Positions 1-8,568 of a stretch of 25,952 nt of DNA are shown here, piece by piece. The stretch covers positions 1 to 25,952 of the IMG/VR virus record IMGVR_UViG_3300021185_001305. One strand, given 5' to 3'. The first letter of the stretch is position 1; each line of letters starts with the position of its first letter. Source of the DNA: a virus. Below the pieces are notes generated by a model. That model worked only from the letters and a program-made list of their open reading frames with translations, did no database searches and had not been told where the DNA came from. The translations under genes were made by a program, and so were the position numbers.

Positions 1-1323
1 AACTAGTGTGTCGCCGATGCCTGCGCTAAGTGCGTTAGTAAATACTCCGCCACTATAAAAATCTGCAACTGTGACATCTTCTATAGTGCTTTCACCATTT
101 AACAAAAATGCATCGTTGTATCGTGTTTCAGTTGTAGGAACAATTTTTACACTTCTTAAACTTTCGCCCTTGACTGTAACGCCTGCTGGAACTGTTAACG
201 GAAATGTTTCTGTGTACACACCTGGAAGAATATGTATAGTTGGAGCAAGTTCGCCATTACTAATATCTGTTGCTGCAACGCTTAATGCGTGTGCTACTGA
301 TGCAAACGGATCTTGCGGATGATCACCGTAATGTGAATCATCGCCGTTTTCAGCAACATAATAAATATTTCCTTGACGTAATGTTAGATTAATACCATCA
401 ACACTAATGTTACCAGTATTAACGCCGTCAGTAGTAATAGACCTAACCCAAATATCGTCCCAACGTTTAGCATCTTTTTGTAGTTGTGTAACGTTATATG
501 TTCCGTTAGGAATATCTGGAACAGATACACTTGCTGTTTGTGGATTTGTTCCAGACCAATCAGAAGTAGTAGTTGCAGAATATCTAGTACCTGATACTGT
601 GTTTAGTGTTATTAGATAATAATAGCCTGTGGTTTCTGATGCTACATCGTCTACCCAAACAACGCCGGCTGCTGGTATAGATAGTGTTCCAGTGCCGTTG
701 TTTACAGTTATTGTAATGTCGCCTGCTGTATAAGTAGAGCCTTCTGAATATACTGTTCCTGCTGTACCTAGTGTATAAGTTCTGTCTATATCTGGAATAA
801 TATTACTAGCAACATCGGCATTAAATGTAATATTATCAGTGTCAGCATCACCTAGTGTAATATTTCCGTCTGCTGTAATATTTCCAGTAGCATGAATGTT
901 TCCGTCCACATCCATGTTTGAATAAACATGTACTTCGCCTGTGCCGTTTGGACGGAGTTCTAAATTTGAATTTGATACGTTTGTACTAATGACATTACCT
1001 TCAACATCAATGTCATCTACACGTAATTTATTGTTATAAACTATATTGTCAAGGGTACCTAGATTTAAGTACTGATTATCACTCCATATAGTATTGCCTT
1101 GGACATTTATATCTCCAATATCGGCTCTGTTTGTGATTCTTAAATTAGTGGCACGTATTGTACCTGTGATATCTAATTCGTATTGAGGTGTTGCGTTTTT
1201 GATACCGATGCGTTGATTATTTACATCAAGATATAATAAATCCGTCTCAAAAGCTAAATCAATTCCATTACGAATCAAGTTTGACTTTAAGAGCGGACCG
1301 CTAATACGACCGATGGCGCTCAT
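1..1323 (-). CDS. long tail fibre-like structural protein, partial (C-terminus beyond window)
   Basis: Open frame of 441 codons from the ATG at 1323 to the left edge, with no stop, so the C-terminus is missing. An AGGAG Shine-Dalgarno lies just upstream. The N-terminus (GRISGPLL.NL.R.GI) matches that of the 2059-aa protein encoded next upstream, so the two are paralogues and this part probably anchors them to the same virion site. Residues about 105-141 hold one copy of the fibre repeat (N.IST..SNSNLELRPNGTGEV). Residues about 310-400 (GNIYYVAENGDD, then IHILPGVYTETFPLTVPAGV) look like the start of a parallel beta-helix of the pectin-lyase fold. About 98 residues at 186-283 are absent from the paralogue. 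Probably a host-contacting tail fibre or tail-sheath-associated fibre; the exact structural role is unknown. Confidence 0.85.
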   Translation of the reverse strand, partial: MSAIGRISGPLLKSNLIRNGIDLAFETDLLYLDVNNQRIGIKNATPQYELDITGTIRATNLRITNRADIGDINVQGNTIWSDNQYLNLGTLDNIVYNNKLRVDDIDVEGNVISTNVSNSNLELRPNGTGEVHVYSNMDVDGNIHATGNITADGNITLGDADTDNITFNADVASNIIPDIDRTYTLGTAGTVYSEGSTYTAGDITITVNNGTGTLSIPAAGVVWVDDVASETTGYYYLITLNTVSGTRYSATTTSDWSGTNPQTASVSVPDIPNGTYNVTQLQKDAKRWDDIWVRSITTDGVNTGNISVDGINLTLRQGNIYYVAENGDDSHYGDHPQDPFASVAHALSVAATDISNGELAPTIHILPGVYTETFPLTVPAGVTVKGESLRSVKIVPTTETRYNDAFLLNGESTIEDVTVADFYSGGVFTNALSAGIGDTLV

Positions 1324-1456
1324 CTTTTCTCCTCAATACGGGGATCCTGTCCCTCTACCCAAATTTTCAGCTTTCGCTCTTTGCCGGATAACCACAGTTA
1401 GTCCTGCTCAGCTTGTAGATATGTTGGTCCACAATGGTCTTACTTTGCATTAATAG
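1324..1456 (-). other. structured 5' leader of the partial fibre gene
   Basis: Between the late promoter and the ATG there are about 127 nt without a gene. It contains a hairpin GGATAAC (1386-1392) / GTTAGTCC (1397-1404, one bulged G) and a smaller GGGA/TCCC stem near 1342-1355, followed by the ribosome binding site. This is a plausible long, folded leader for an abundant late transcript. A role in stability or translation is inference only. Confidence 0.35.
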
Positions 1457-1464
1457 TATTTATC
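1456..1464 (-). promoter_or_regulatory. T4-type late promoter (GATAAATAC)
   Basis: Minus-strand GATAAATAC matches the T4 late -10 consensus TATAAATA in 7 of 8 bases, with the C at the 3' side that recurs in this window. It lies in the gap between the 2059-aa fibre gene and the partial fibre gene, about 130 nt upstream of the latter's ATG. It would be read by the phage late sigma factor (gp55 type). Confidence 0.6.
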
Positions 1465-1486
1465 GATTATGTAAAAAAGGTATGAG

Positions 1487-4400
1487 TTACCCAAAGATTA
1501 TAGTATATTCTAATAGTAAATCATCAAACTCATCTGCACTAATTACTCCGGCAACACCTGCTGACGATATGTATGCTGAACCGTCCCAAGATTCAAGTTG
1601 TCGTCGGTTGGTGTTCCATCGAGTATCTCCAACTTGCGGTGGCACTGCAAGCGCACCAAAAGTGCCGCCGCTTGGAACTACAACCCCAGCTGTTCCACTA
1701 AATTTTGTATAACCAAACCCAGTATTCTTAATGATTAAGTTATTGCCATTATCTTTAATAACATTATTTTTAAAAGATAGATCGTCTAGTACTAATTCTC
1801 CAGTTCCGTTTGCTCTTAGATCTAAATTTGAATTTGAAACTGTTGTGCTAATAATATTGTTATCTAAAAGTATATCATCAGTTTGTATACTGTGTATTGA
1901 CAATCCATTAGAGTTAACTTCGCCTACTGTTGTTGAATTAACTACAAATTGTATTGAATTTGTTGCTGTGTCAGCAGTAACACTAGTTTGTCTGTCTTCT
2001 GAATATACTCCACCCAGTGATATTGTGCTTGTTAATCCAGTGCCTTCAAATACGTTATCGTCAGTATTAAATCTTATGTCGCCAATATTTCCTGAGGTTG
2101 TTAATAGTGCAGAACCCGAGTTATAAATGGTATCACTTGCTCCAAATACAGTTGTAGCATCTCCGCCGTCTAGTATAGTGCTGCTGTTTAAGGCTGCTCC
2201 ACCGTCTAAGAAAGTATCTTGTGCTTGTATTCTTTGTGCTGTAGTGCCTTTAGGAATTTGAAGAGACTCTGTAGAATCAATTATTAAATCTTCTGTAGGT
2301 GCTAGTGTTAATGTTAAAGTGTCGCCTTCAGCAATATTTGTACCAATAATATCATTGTTGATTTCTATATTTTGTAATAATACACTTCCAGTACCTGCTG
2401 CTCTAAGTTCTAAATTTGATACTGATACTAGACTTGTACCCACTGTAACTGTTACTTCGGTTACACTATCTACGTTATTATTAATGTACCCTGTTTTAAA
2501 TACTTCAGTATATGCCCAGGCATCTATTGAGAGAACGCCTACAAGCCCAGTTATTTGTCCTACAAAAATAGTACTGCCTTTTGTAATAGAAAAGTAATCG
2601 CCAATTTGAACGCCGTAGTCGACTGTGTTTGGTTGCGGTGTCCAAAACATTACCCTGTCAGTTGTTGCATCTTGATTTAATTGATAAGAACTTGTATCAT
2701 CATCATAAAACCATATTTTATTATAATCATCGGTTTCGAGATCTGGTGCATCTGTAATTTTTGCTACTTCGTTAAGGCGTAGTGTTCCACCAACACTATA
2801 ACTCGTTGTCCCTGTAGTAGTAATAACATTGTCTTCAAACTGTATATTCGTACTAAGTTGTGCTACTTCTAAATCAACACTATTAGCGACATTTATACTA
2901 TCAACATTAAAATTGCGCACTGTTAGATTATTTTGTATATCTACATTTTCTTGCAGTCTAACTTGTCCTGTTCCTGCTGCACGTAAATCTAAGTTTGAAT
3001 TATTAACAATAGTTTCAACAACATTTCCGCTAATATTAATGTCGCCGGCCTGTAATGGTTTTGACATTGTTAACATTCCGACAGTTAGAATACCTGTTAG
3101 ATCATAATTGCCGGTTTGTGTAGTATTTCCAACCTGTGTTAGTGTGCCGTTAATTGTAGTGTCTTGTAAATTAGTATTACCGTTTACGGTTAAGTTTTGC
3201 TCTATAATATTATTTGCTTGAACAACAACATCACCAGTTGCACGTAGTTCTAAGTCGGCATCTGATACCCTAGTGCTAATAAAGTTATCGTCTATTTCAA
3301 TAATACTAGTCGGTATTACAATTTCGTTAAGGACTAAATCATTGTTTACAGTTATGTCGCCTGTTGATATACTTGCTGTAAATAAATTATTATTGACTTG
3401 TACATTGTTATTTGGTACAAGTACTTCGCCTGTGCCACTAGCACGTAATTCTAAATCACTACTACTTTGTGTAGTTGTAATAAAATTATCTTCAATACGT
3501 ATATCTTCAAACTGTGCTTGTGAACTAATATCTAGTGTTCCTGTAACATCAAAATTATCAGTAACAGTTAAACTACCGTCTTGTGTATTTCCTAGTAGTG
3601 CAACGTCACCATTAATAGTCAATGCGCCTTGATATGTTAGTGTGCCGCCAACAGTTAGATTATTATCAATTGTTACAGTATCGCTAGGATCAATTACAAC
3701 TTCGCCTGTACCACTAGTGCGTAATTCTAAGTCTGGATTTATTATGCCAATTGGTACATTACTAGTTGTTGTAATAAGGTTATCTTTAATTAAAATATTA
3801 TCGATGGCTATCTCGCCTGCAATATCCAAGTTTCCGGTTTGTGAAGTATTCCCGTACCTTGTAACTGTGCCTGTAAAATTCGTACTTTGTAAACTTGTAG
3901 TGCCGCTAATAGTTACGTCTTGTGCTATTTCAACATCGTTACTATTAACAATAATATCTCGTGTGCTATTAGTAGATGTATAGTTTGCTATAGGACCGTT
4001 TTCTATTGTAACATATTGTCCGCCCCAGCTTTTAGAAATAGTATTATGGTATATAACTTCCCCAACAACATAGGTTACTTGTTGCGAAATAGTCCTGCCG
4101 CCCTCTTTAAGTATAGCATATGTACTATCCGGAAATGTTATTTTTATATAATCAGCACCGAGAACTACAGGAAATTGGCTGCCAATTCTAATTTGATTAA
4201 TCTGATTAGCATCAAATACAGTGGTGGAGGACTGGGAACCATTATTTCTAAATGACACCCTGCTGCTATTAACAGCAGTGTTTGAAACTATCATCGATAA
4301 AGATTCTGAAATAATTTCTAAATCTGGGCTAGGATGTTTTAGTACTAGATTACCTGAGGTAGTAGTAATAAAGTTATCTTCAATATAAACATTATCAACA

Positions 4401-7400
4401 GTTAATTCGCCGCCAATGTTGTAGTCGCCTGTTTGTGTTCTATCACCGACGTGTGTAATAGTTCCATCTATGTTTGTTACATCTAAATTAGTAACACCGT
4501 CTACATCTAAATCATTTGCAATTTCAACATTATTGCTGTCAATATCTATATCGCCAGTTGCTTGTAATATTAAGTTACCTGAGGTAGTAGTAATAAAGTT
4601 ATCTTCAATATAAACATTGTCAACTGTAAATTCGCCGTTTAGTGTAAAATCACTGCCTGTGTTAGTTCCTCTATCACCCGTGTGGTTTAGAGACCCTGTT
4701 ATAGATGTAGTACTGCCTAATAAATCAGTAAGTCCTGCTACTGTAAGGTCTTGTCCAAACACAACATCGGTTCCACTAACCCTAACTTCGTCGTCGGCAT
4801 TTAGTATTAAATTAGAATCTGTTGATGTTGCACTAATATTATTATCATTTATTTCAATACTACCTATGTTAGCGTTGTCTGTGGTAGCATTAAGCGTTAT
4901 ATTAGCGTTTGTAGCAGTCGTGTCGCTGGCTGTTAGGTTGTTTGTTACATTGACACTATCTTGTAAGTTAACCGTGCCTGTGCCTGCTGCACGTAGCTCT
5001 AAAGGGGTGTTTGTAGTGGTTGTTGTAATAAAATTATCATCAACTAGTATTTCTTCAAATTGCGCACTTGCGCCTACATTGATGTTTTGACCTATGTCGG
5101 CATCTTCACTAATAGTAAAGTTGCCAGTTTGATTGACATCACCTACAATTGGTAGTACACTATCAGTAATACTTAAATTGTCAAGTATATTAGTTGTACC
5201 GTTAATAGTTACGTTATTAGTAAATCTAGCACTATCAGTAATACGAATATTTCCTGTGCCTGCTGCACGTAGCTCTAAATCTGCGTCTGTTTGTGTAGTT
5301 TCAATTACATTGTCATATATGTTAATGTCGGGAGTTTCTATTTTGTCTAAGTGTGCTTGTAACCATTTTTTAGCAAATGAACCTAATGAAAATATTTGAT
5401 GTTGATGCGGATTAAAATCTTGATCTAATGATGTGTTAAATGTAAGACTATCAGTTGTTTGATCGCCACCTATGTTTAGTGCGCCGCCGAAACTAAAGTC
5501 GCTACTAATACCTAAGTTTCCTGTTATGTTAGTATTATCTTGTAAATTAATTTTACCAGTTGCACTTGCTAGACTTAAATCTCCGCTATCAGATTGTATA
5601 ATATTGTTAGCAAGAATTAAATTGCCAGTATCAATAAACGCTCCGTCAATAACAGTAGTGTCTGCTCCTGTGTTAACACGTAATGCATTAAATTGATTTA
5701 CAGTTAATGTATCAATATTAATTGTAGTATTTCCAGTTTCAAAATCTACAAAGAAATTGTCTCCAATTCTAAATCCGCCTGTGTGATCTGTAGTTACAAA
5801 ATTAATTTTACCACTGTTAAGTTCAGTTACTTCTTGACTTTGTATTGCTCTGCTGTCATCGTTATCAGCAAATTTTCCAGAACCAATATATCCAAAGTTA
5901 TGTTGAATAAGATACATTAGTGTATCCGAACCGTCTACTACTGCGCCATAGTTACCATAAACACTTGCTGAACCAATTGATCTAACTTCTGCACCATAAT
6001 TTGTAGTTCCGTATGCAGTTCTGCCAGTAGAACCGTTAACAGCATATAATCCTCTATTAGCAAAATATGTAAATGAGTTTAACCATTCAACTCTTACACC
6101 ATTAGTCATTGTAATTGCATCAACACCTGGTGTAATAAATGTTGCTGCGTGGAATAACATACTTGCTTCGATACTTGCACTGTCTAGTTCTGCACCGTCA
6201 ATCCAAGCACCTTTACCAGCATCACCTGCGGCAAATCCTCTTGGATCTGATGTATCAATTAACGATTCAAATGATGCTGGGTCTGCGTTGTATTCAGCTA
6301 TTAGGGCAACTTCCATTGCATTCCAATGTGCTGCCTGTCCGGGATAAAGTGTTTCGGCATTGTCTCTGTCGCTATTAATTTGGACAGCCGCGGTTCCGTC
6401 GCCTGGAGTAATAGTACCGTTTCCAGTTAAGTCTCCTTGCTGATCACCGCTTGCTGAATTTGTACTAGTAAAGAAATCATATATATCACCTGATGATATT
6501 CCACCAACTCCTATTCCTAATAATGTATTTGCTATTTCAGCCCAATCTAATGACAGTGTACCTTTTGTAATTACAGTTACATTTTGTATGTAAGGACTTC
6601 TATTTGTAATTACTGCGTTTGGACTAAATCTAAATGCATAACCAGTATTATTGCCACTGTCGTATTGATAATCTTTAATTGTTAAGTCACTAATTGTTGT
6701 GTTATCGTCAACGTGAAATACATCCTTGCTTTCACTACCTGCCGCAGGTTTCACTACAACATTTCTGATATCAATACCCTGTACTGAAACATCACTAGGT
6801 ATAACCAAAGGTAAATTTTCTTCGTATACTCCTGGAGCAATTCTTATTGTTACTGGTCCTGCTGTACTCGAATCAACTCTTGCTATTGCTTCTTCAATAG
6901 TTAGTAACGATCCGTTTGGGTGATCGCCTACATTTGTATCTGCGCCTTCTTTGGAAACATATATTATATTTCCTGCTCTATTAGTTAAATCTATTCCGTT
7001 TACACTAATAGTAGATGTATTAAGTTCTTGTCCATTTACAAGTTTTGAGTCAAGTGCGTCCCAAGATTTGTATACATTACCGAGTGAGTATGTATCTGTT
7101 TGATCTGGAATAATATTTGAATTTACATCACTGTTAAAGTCTACACTGTCAGTATCTGCATCGCCAAAGGTTATGTTGCCGTCAAGTGTTATATTCCCGC
7201 CAGCGTTTAAGTTACCAAAAACTTCTAAGTTAGATTTTACTTCTAATCCACCAGTGCCATTAAATTTTAAATCAATATCAGTGTTTGTATCTTTAGTTGA
7301 AATATAGTTATCAGTAATATAAAATTGTTCAGTTTCGAGATTACTAACTTGTATATGTTCTCCGGCATCTAAATAGATATCGCCGCTGTCTGTATTAATA

Positions 7401-7666
7401 TTGTTTGTAGTTAATTCAAGATTACCAAGAAAAGCTGTTGTGCTAAGTGCATCATCAGCTTTTACAGTTCCTAACACTTCAACTCGATTTGCAGGCGATT
7501 CGGCACCAGCAATACCAATTCGATTGTTAACTACATCAATTTTTAAAAGTGTTGGATCGCTATTAGAATTTTTAAAACTTAAATTGGCCTGAGTTCCGTT
7601 GGCAATGCCTTGTCTTAACAAGTTTGCTTCTAATAACGGACCGGATATTCTACCTACTTGTGCCAC
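1487..7666 (-). CDS. giant repetitive tail fibre-like structural protein (2059 aa)
   Basis: Largest gene of the window. It starts at GTG (7664-7666): an in-frame TGA lies directly upstream, an AGGAG sits about 9 nt before it, and the first residues (MAQVGRISGPLL) align with those of the paralogue at 1-1323. Domains: N-terminal anchor (1-50); pectin-lyase-like beta-helix start at about 234-380 (GNIIYVSKEGADT, IRIAPGVYEENLPL); a dockerin/EF-hand-like loop at 412-423; a globular region at about 440-630; then from about 785 to the end some eleven copies of a 60-80-residue module with the core DNFITTT...LELRAAGTG.V. Two modules carry long insertions. Near the C-terminus the motif GDTRWNTNRRQLESWDG recurs in other fibre proteins. 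Probably a long virion fibre or adhesin; the receptor is unknown. Confidence 0.88.
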   Translation of the reverse strand: MAQVGRISGPLLEANLLRQGIANGTQANLSFKNSNSDPTLLKIDVVNNRIGIAGAESPANRVEVLGTVKADDALSTTAFLGNLELTTNNINTDSGDIYLDAGEHIQVSNLETEQFYITDNYISTKDTNTDIDLKFNGTGGLEVKSNLEVFGNLNAGGNITLDGNITFGDADTDSVDFNSDVNSNIIPDQTDTYSLGNVYKSWDALDSKLVNGQELNTSTISVNGIDLTNRAGNIIYVSKEGADTNVGDHPNGSLLTIEEAIARVDSSTAGPVTIRIAPGVYEENLPLVIPSDVSVQGIDIRNVVVKPAAGSESKDVFHVDDNTTISDLTIKDYQYDSGNNTGYAFRFSPNAVITNRSPYIQNVTVITKGTLSLDWAEIANTLLGIGVGGISSGDIYDFFTSTNSASGDQQGDLTGNGTITPGDGTAAVQINSDRDNAETLYPGQAAHWNAMEVALIAEYNADPASFESLIDTSDPRGFAAGDAGKGAWIDGAELDSASIEASMLFHAATFITPGVDAITMTNGVRVEWLNSFTYFANRGLYAVNGSTGRTAYGTTNYGAEVRSIGSASVYGNYGAVVDGSDTLMYLIQHNFGYIGSGKFADNDDSRAIQSQEVTELNSGKINFVTTDHTGGFRIGDNFFVDFETGNTTINIDTLTVNQFNALRVNTGADTTVIDGAFIDTGNLILANNIIQSDSGDLSLASATGKINLQDNTNITGNLGISSDFSFGGALNIGGDQTTDSLTFNTSLDQDFNPHQHQIFSLGSFAKKWLQAHLDKIETPDINIYDNVIETTQTDADLELRAAGTGNIRITDSARFTNNVTINGTTNILDNLSITDSVLPIVGDVNQTGNFTISEDADIGQNINVGASAQFEEILVDDNFITTTTTNTPLELRAAGTGTVNLQDSVNVTNNLTASDTTATNANITLNATTDNANIGSIEINDNNISATSTDSNLILNADDEVRVSGTDVVFGQDLTVAGLTDLLGSTTSITGSLNHTGDRGTNTGSDFTLNGEFTVDNVYIEDNFITTTSGNLILQATGDIDIDSNNVEIANDLDVDGVTNLDVTNIDGTITHVGDRTQTGDYNIGGELTVDNVYIEDNFITTTSGNLVLKHPSPDLEIISESLSMIVSNTAVNSSRVSFRNNGSQSSTTVFDANQINQIRIGSQFPVVLGADYIKITFPDSTYAILKEGGRTISQQVTYVVGEVIYHNTISKSWGGQYVTIENGPIANYTSTNSTRDIIVNSNDVEIAQDVTISGTTSLQSTNFTGTVTRYGNTSQTGNLDIAGEIAIDNILIKDNLITTTSNVPIGIINPDLELRTSGTGEVVIDPSDTVTIDNNLTVGGTLTYQGALTINGDVALLGNTQDGSLTVTDNFDVTGTLDISSQAQFEDIRIEDNFITTTQSSSDLELRASGTGEVLVPNNNVQVNNNLFTASISTGDITVNNDLVLNEIVIPTSIIEIDDNFISTRVSDADLELRATGDVVVQANNIIEQNLTVNGNTNLQDTTINGTLTQVGNTTQTGNYDLTGILTVGMLTMSKPLQAGDINISGNVVETIVNNSNLDLRAAGTGQVRLQENVDIQNNLTVRNFNVDSINVANSVDLEVAQLSTNIQFEDNVITTTGTTSYSVGGTLRLNEVAKITDAPDLETDDYNKIWFYDDDTSSYQLNQDATTDRVMFWTPQPNTVDYGVQIGDYFSITKGSTIFVGQITGLVGVLSIDAWAYTEVFKTGYINNNVDSVTEVTVTVGTSLVSVSNLELRAAGTGSVLLQNIEINNDIIGTNIAEGDTLTLTLAPTEDLIIDSTESLQIPKGTTAQRIQAQDTFLDGGAALNSSTILDGGDATTVFGASDTIYNSGSALLTTSGNIGDIRFNTDDNVFEGTGLTSTISLGGVYSEDRQTSVTADTATNSIQFVVNSTTVGEVNSNGLSIHSIQTDDILLDNNIISTTVSNSNLDLRANGTGELVLDDLSFKNNVIKDNGNNLIIKNTGFGYTKFSGTAGVVVPSGGTFGALAVPPQVGDTRWNTNRRQLESWDGSAYISSAGVAGVISADEFDDLLLEYTIIFG
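1750..5315 (-). repeat. array of degenerate fibre modules (protein-level repeat)
   Basis: Within the 2059-aa gene about eleven modules follow one another. Each has the order: strand with DN.ITTT, then .S.LELRA.GTG, then a short 'V.I.NNLTV.GTTNL' strand, then often 'GT.T..G..TQTGNY...G.LTVDN'. Most are diverged at DNA level. One 44-bp stretch is identical in two adjacent modules (4350-4393 and 4575-4618, 225 bp apart = 75 codons), which suggests a recent module duplication. Confidence 0.8.
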
Positions 7667-7687
7667 TCAATATTCTCCTTGACACAG

Positions 7688-7695
7688 TATTTATT
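7688..7695 (-). promoter_or_regulatory. T4-type late promoter (AATAAATA)
   Basis: Minus-strand AATAAATAC in the 33-nt gap between the 171-aa gene and the 2059-aa fibre gene. The inferred start of transcription is near 7681, about 15 nt before the GTG, and the ribosome binding site AAGGAG falls just inside the transcript. Confidence 0.6.
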
Positions 7696-7699
7696 AGAT

Positions 7700-8215
7700 T
7701 TACTTATCGAAGTTATGTATAGCTGTTACTGGTTTACCAGCATCAATTGGAGATGCAAATTCAATATACCAACCTGCTGCTTTTCCAGCTGGATTTTGAA
7801 CTAAGTCATAGTTTGTATTAGGGATTTGAAAAACATTTTCAGCAAATACTAAAATGTTTTGTGCAGCAGCCGGAATAGGATAAAACGGATCGCCGCTATC
7901 AAGTGGGCCAAATACAGTTTCACTAGCATCACCGTTGCCTAAACTTTGTACAGTGATAGGAGCATATGATGACGGTGCTGCATTTCGAACACCGTTCCAA
8001 ACTCCAGCTTCGTATATTTCAAAACGATTATCGTCAGTGTTGTAGCGCATGTGGCCATTTTTTGGAAATTGGGGACGATCTTCTGTACGCCCTTTAGGGA
8101 CAAGTACAACATTCTCACTATCGAGAATTACTTCTTTATCTATAGTAGTTACATGAATGCCTCTACCTAAGCCAGTTCCTCTAGTGTTTGTTGTTTGCCT
8201 CTTGATATACTTCAT
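7700..8215 (-). CDS. tail-associated structural protein (171 aa)
   Basis: No enzyme motif. The stretch KNGHMRYNTDDNRFEIYEAG at about residues 50-70 is the short beta motif (N-G-x-x-R-Y-N-T...F-E-x-Y) common in phage fibre and baseplate-fibre proteins, and it resembles GDTRWNTNRRQLESWDG at the end of the 2059-aa protein. The C-terminal half (from about QSLGNGDASETVFGP) is a separate domain. The ATG overlaps the stop of the upstream 114-aa gene by one base, so the two are translationally coupled. It lies among fibre genes and is probably a fibre component or adaptor. Confidence 0.7.
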   Translation of the reverse strand: MKYIKRQTTNTRGTGLGRGIHVTTIDKEVILDSENVVLVPKGRTEDRPQFPKNGHMRYNTDDNRFEIYEAGVWNGVRNAAPSSYAPITVQSLGNGDASETVFGPLDSGDPFYPIPAAAQNILVFAENVFQIPNTNYDLVQNPAGKAAGWYIEFASPIDAGKPVTAIHNFDK

Positions 8216-8559
8216 TAGACTTCCATATAACTTATAGTTGCTGTAATATTTGTAGGAGACGTAGATGATGCTCTTAAGATATCACCTGCTTCTAAAATAA
8301 TTTTTTCTTCGTTAAATGTAAACGTTTCGCCTGCTGGAATTGGTATGTTGTTTAATACCATGTTATCTACTCCTGCTGCTGCCCCGCCGACACAAAAATG
8401 TAAGTCTAAAAACGAGTCTCCGCCATCTGTATATATTTCTTGTTGTGGGTTGACAGCAACATTACAAAACAACATTGCAGTTACAGCCCAGCTTTTACCT
8501 GCTGGAACTTCTAGTATTGTTGTGTCTCCGCCGCCAACTTGTGTTGATTGTATTGCCAT
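8215..8559 (-). CDS. small beta-rich structural protein (114 aa)
   Basis: Short protein made largely of alternating beta-strand-like segments (ILEVPAGKSWAVTAMLFCN, IPIPAGETFTFNEEKIILEAGDILRAS). The paired 'PAG' turns are typical of small jelly-roll or receptor-binding tip domains in phage tail proteins. It is preceded by a ribosome binding site (GGAAGAAAA, about 8564-8572) and followed by a one-base overlap with the 171-aa gene, so it belongs to the fibre operon. The function cannot be named; a fibre tip or decoration subunit is inference. Confidence 0.65.
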   Translation of the reverse strand: MAIQSTQVGGGDTTILEVPAGKSWAVTAMLFCNVAVNPQQEIYTDGGDSFLDLHFCVGGAAAGVDNMVLNNIPIPAGETFTFNEEKIILEAGDILRASSTSPTNITATISYMEV

Positions 8560-8568
8560 TTTTTCTTC

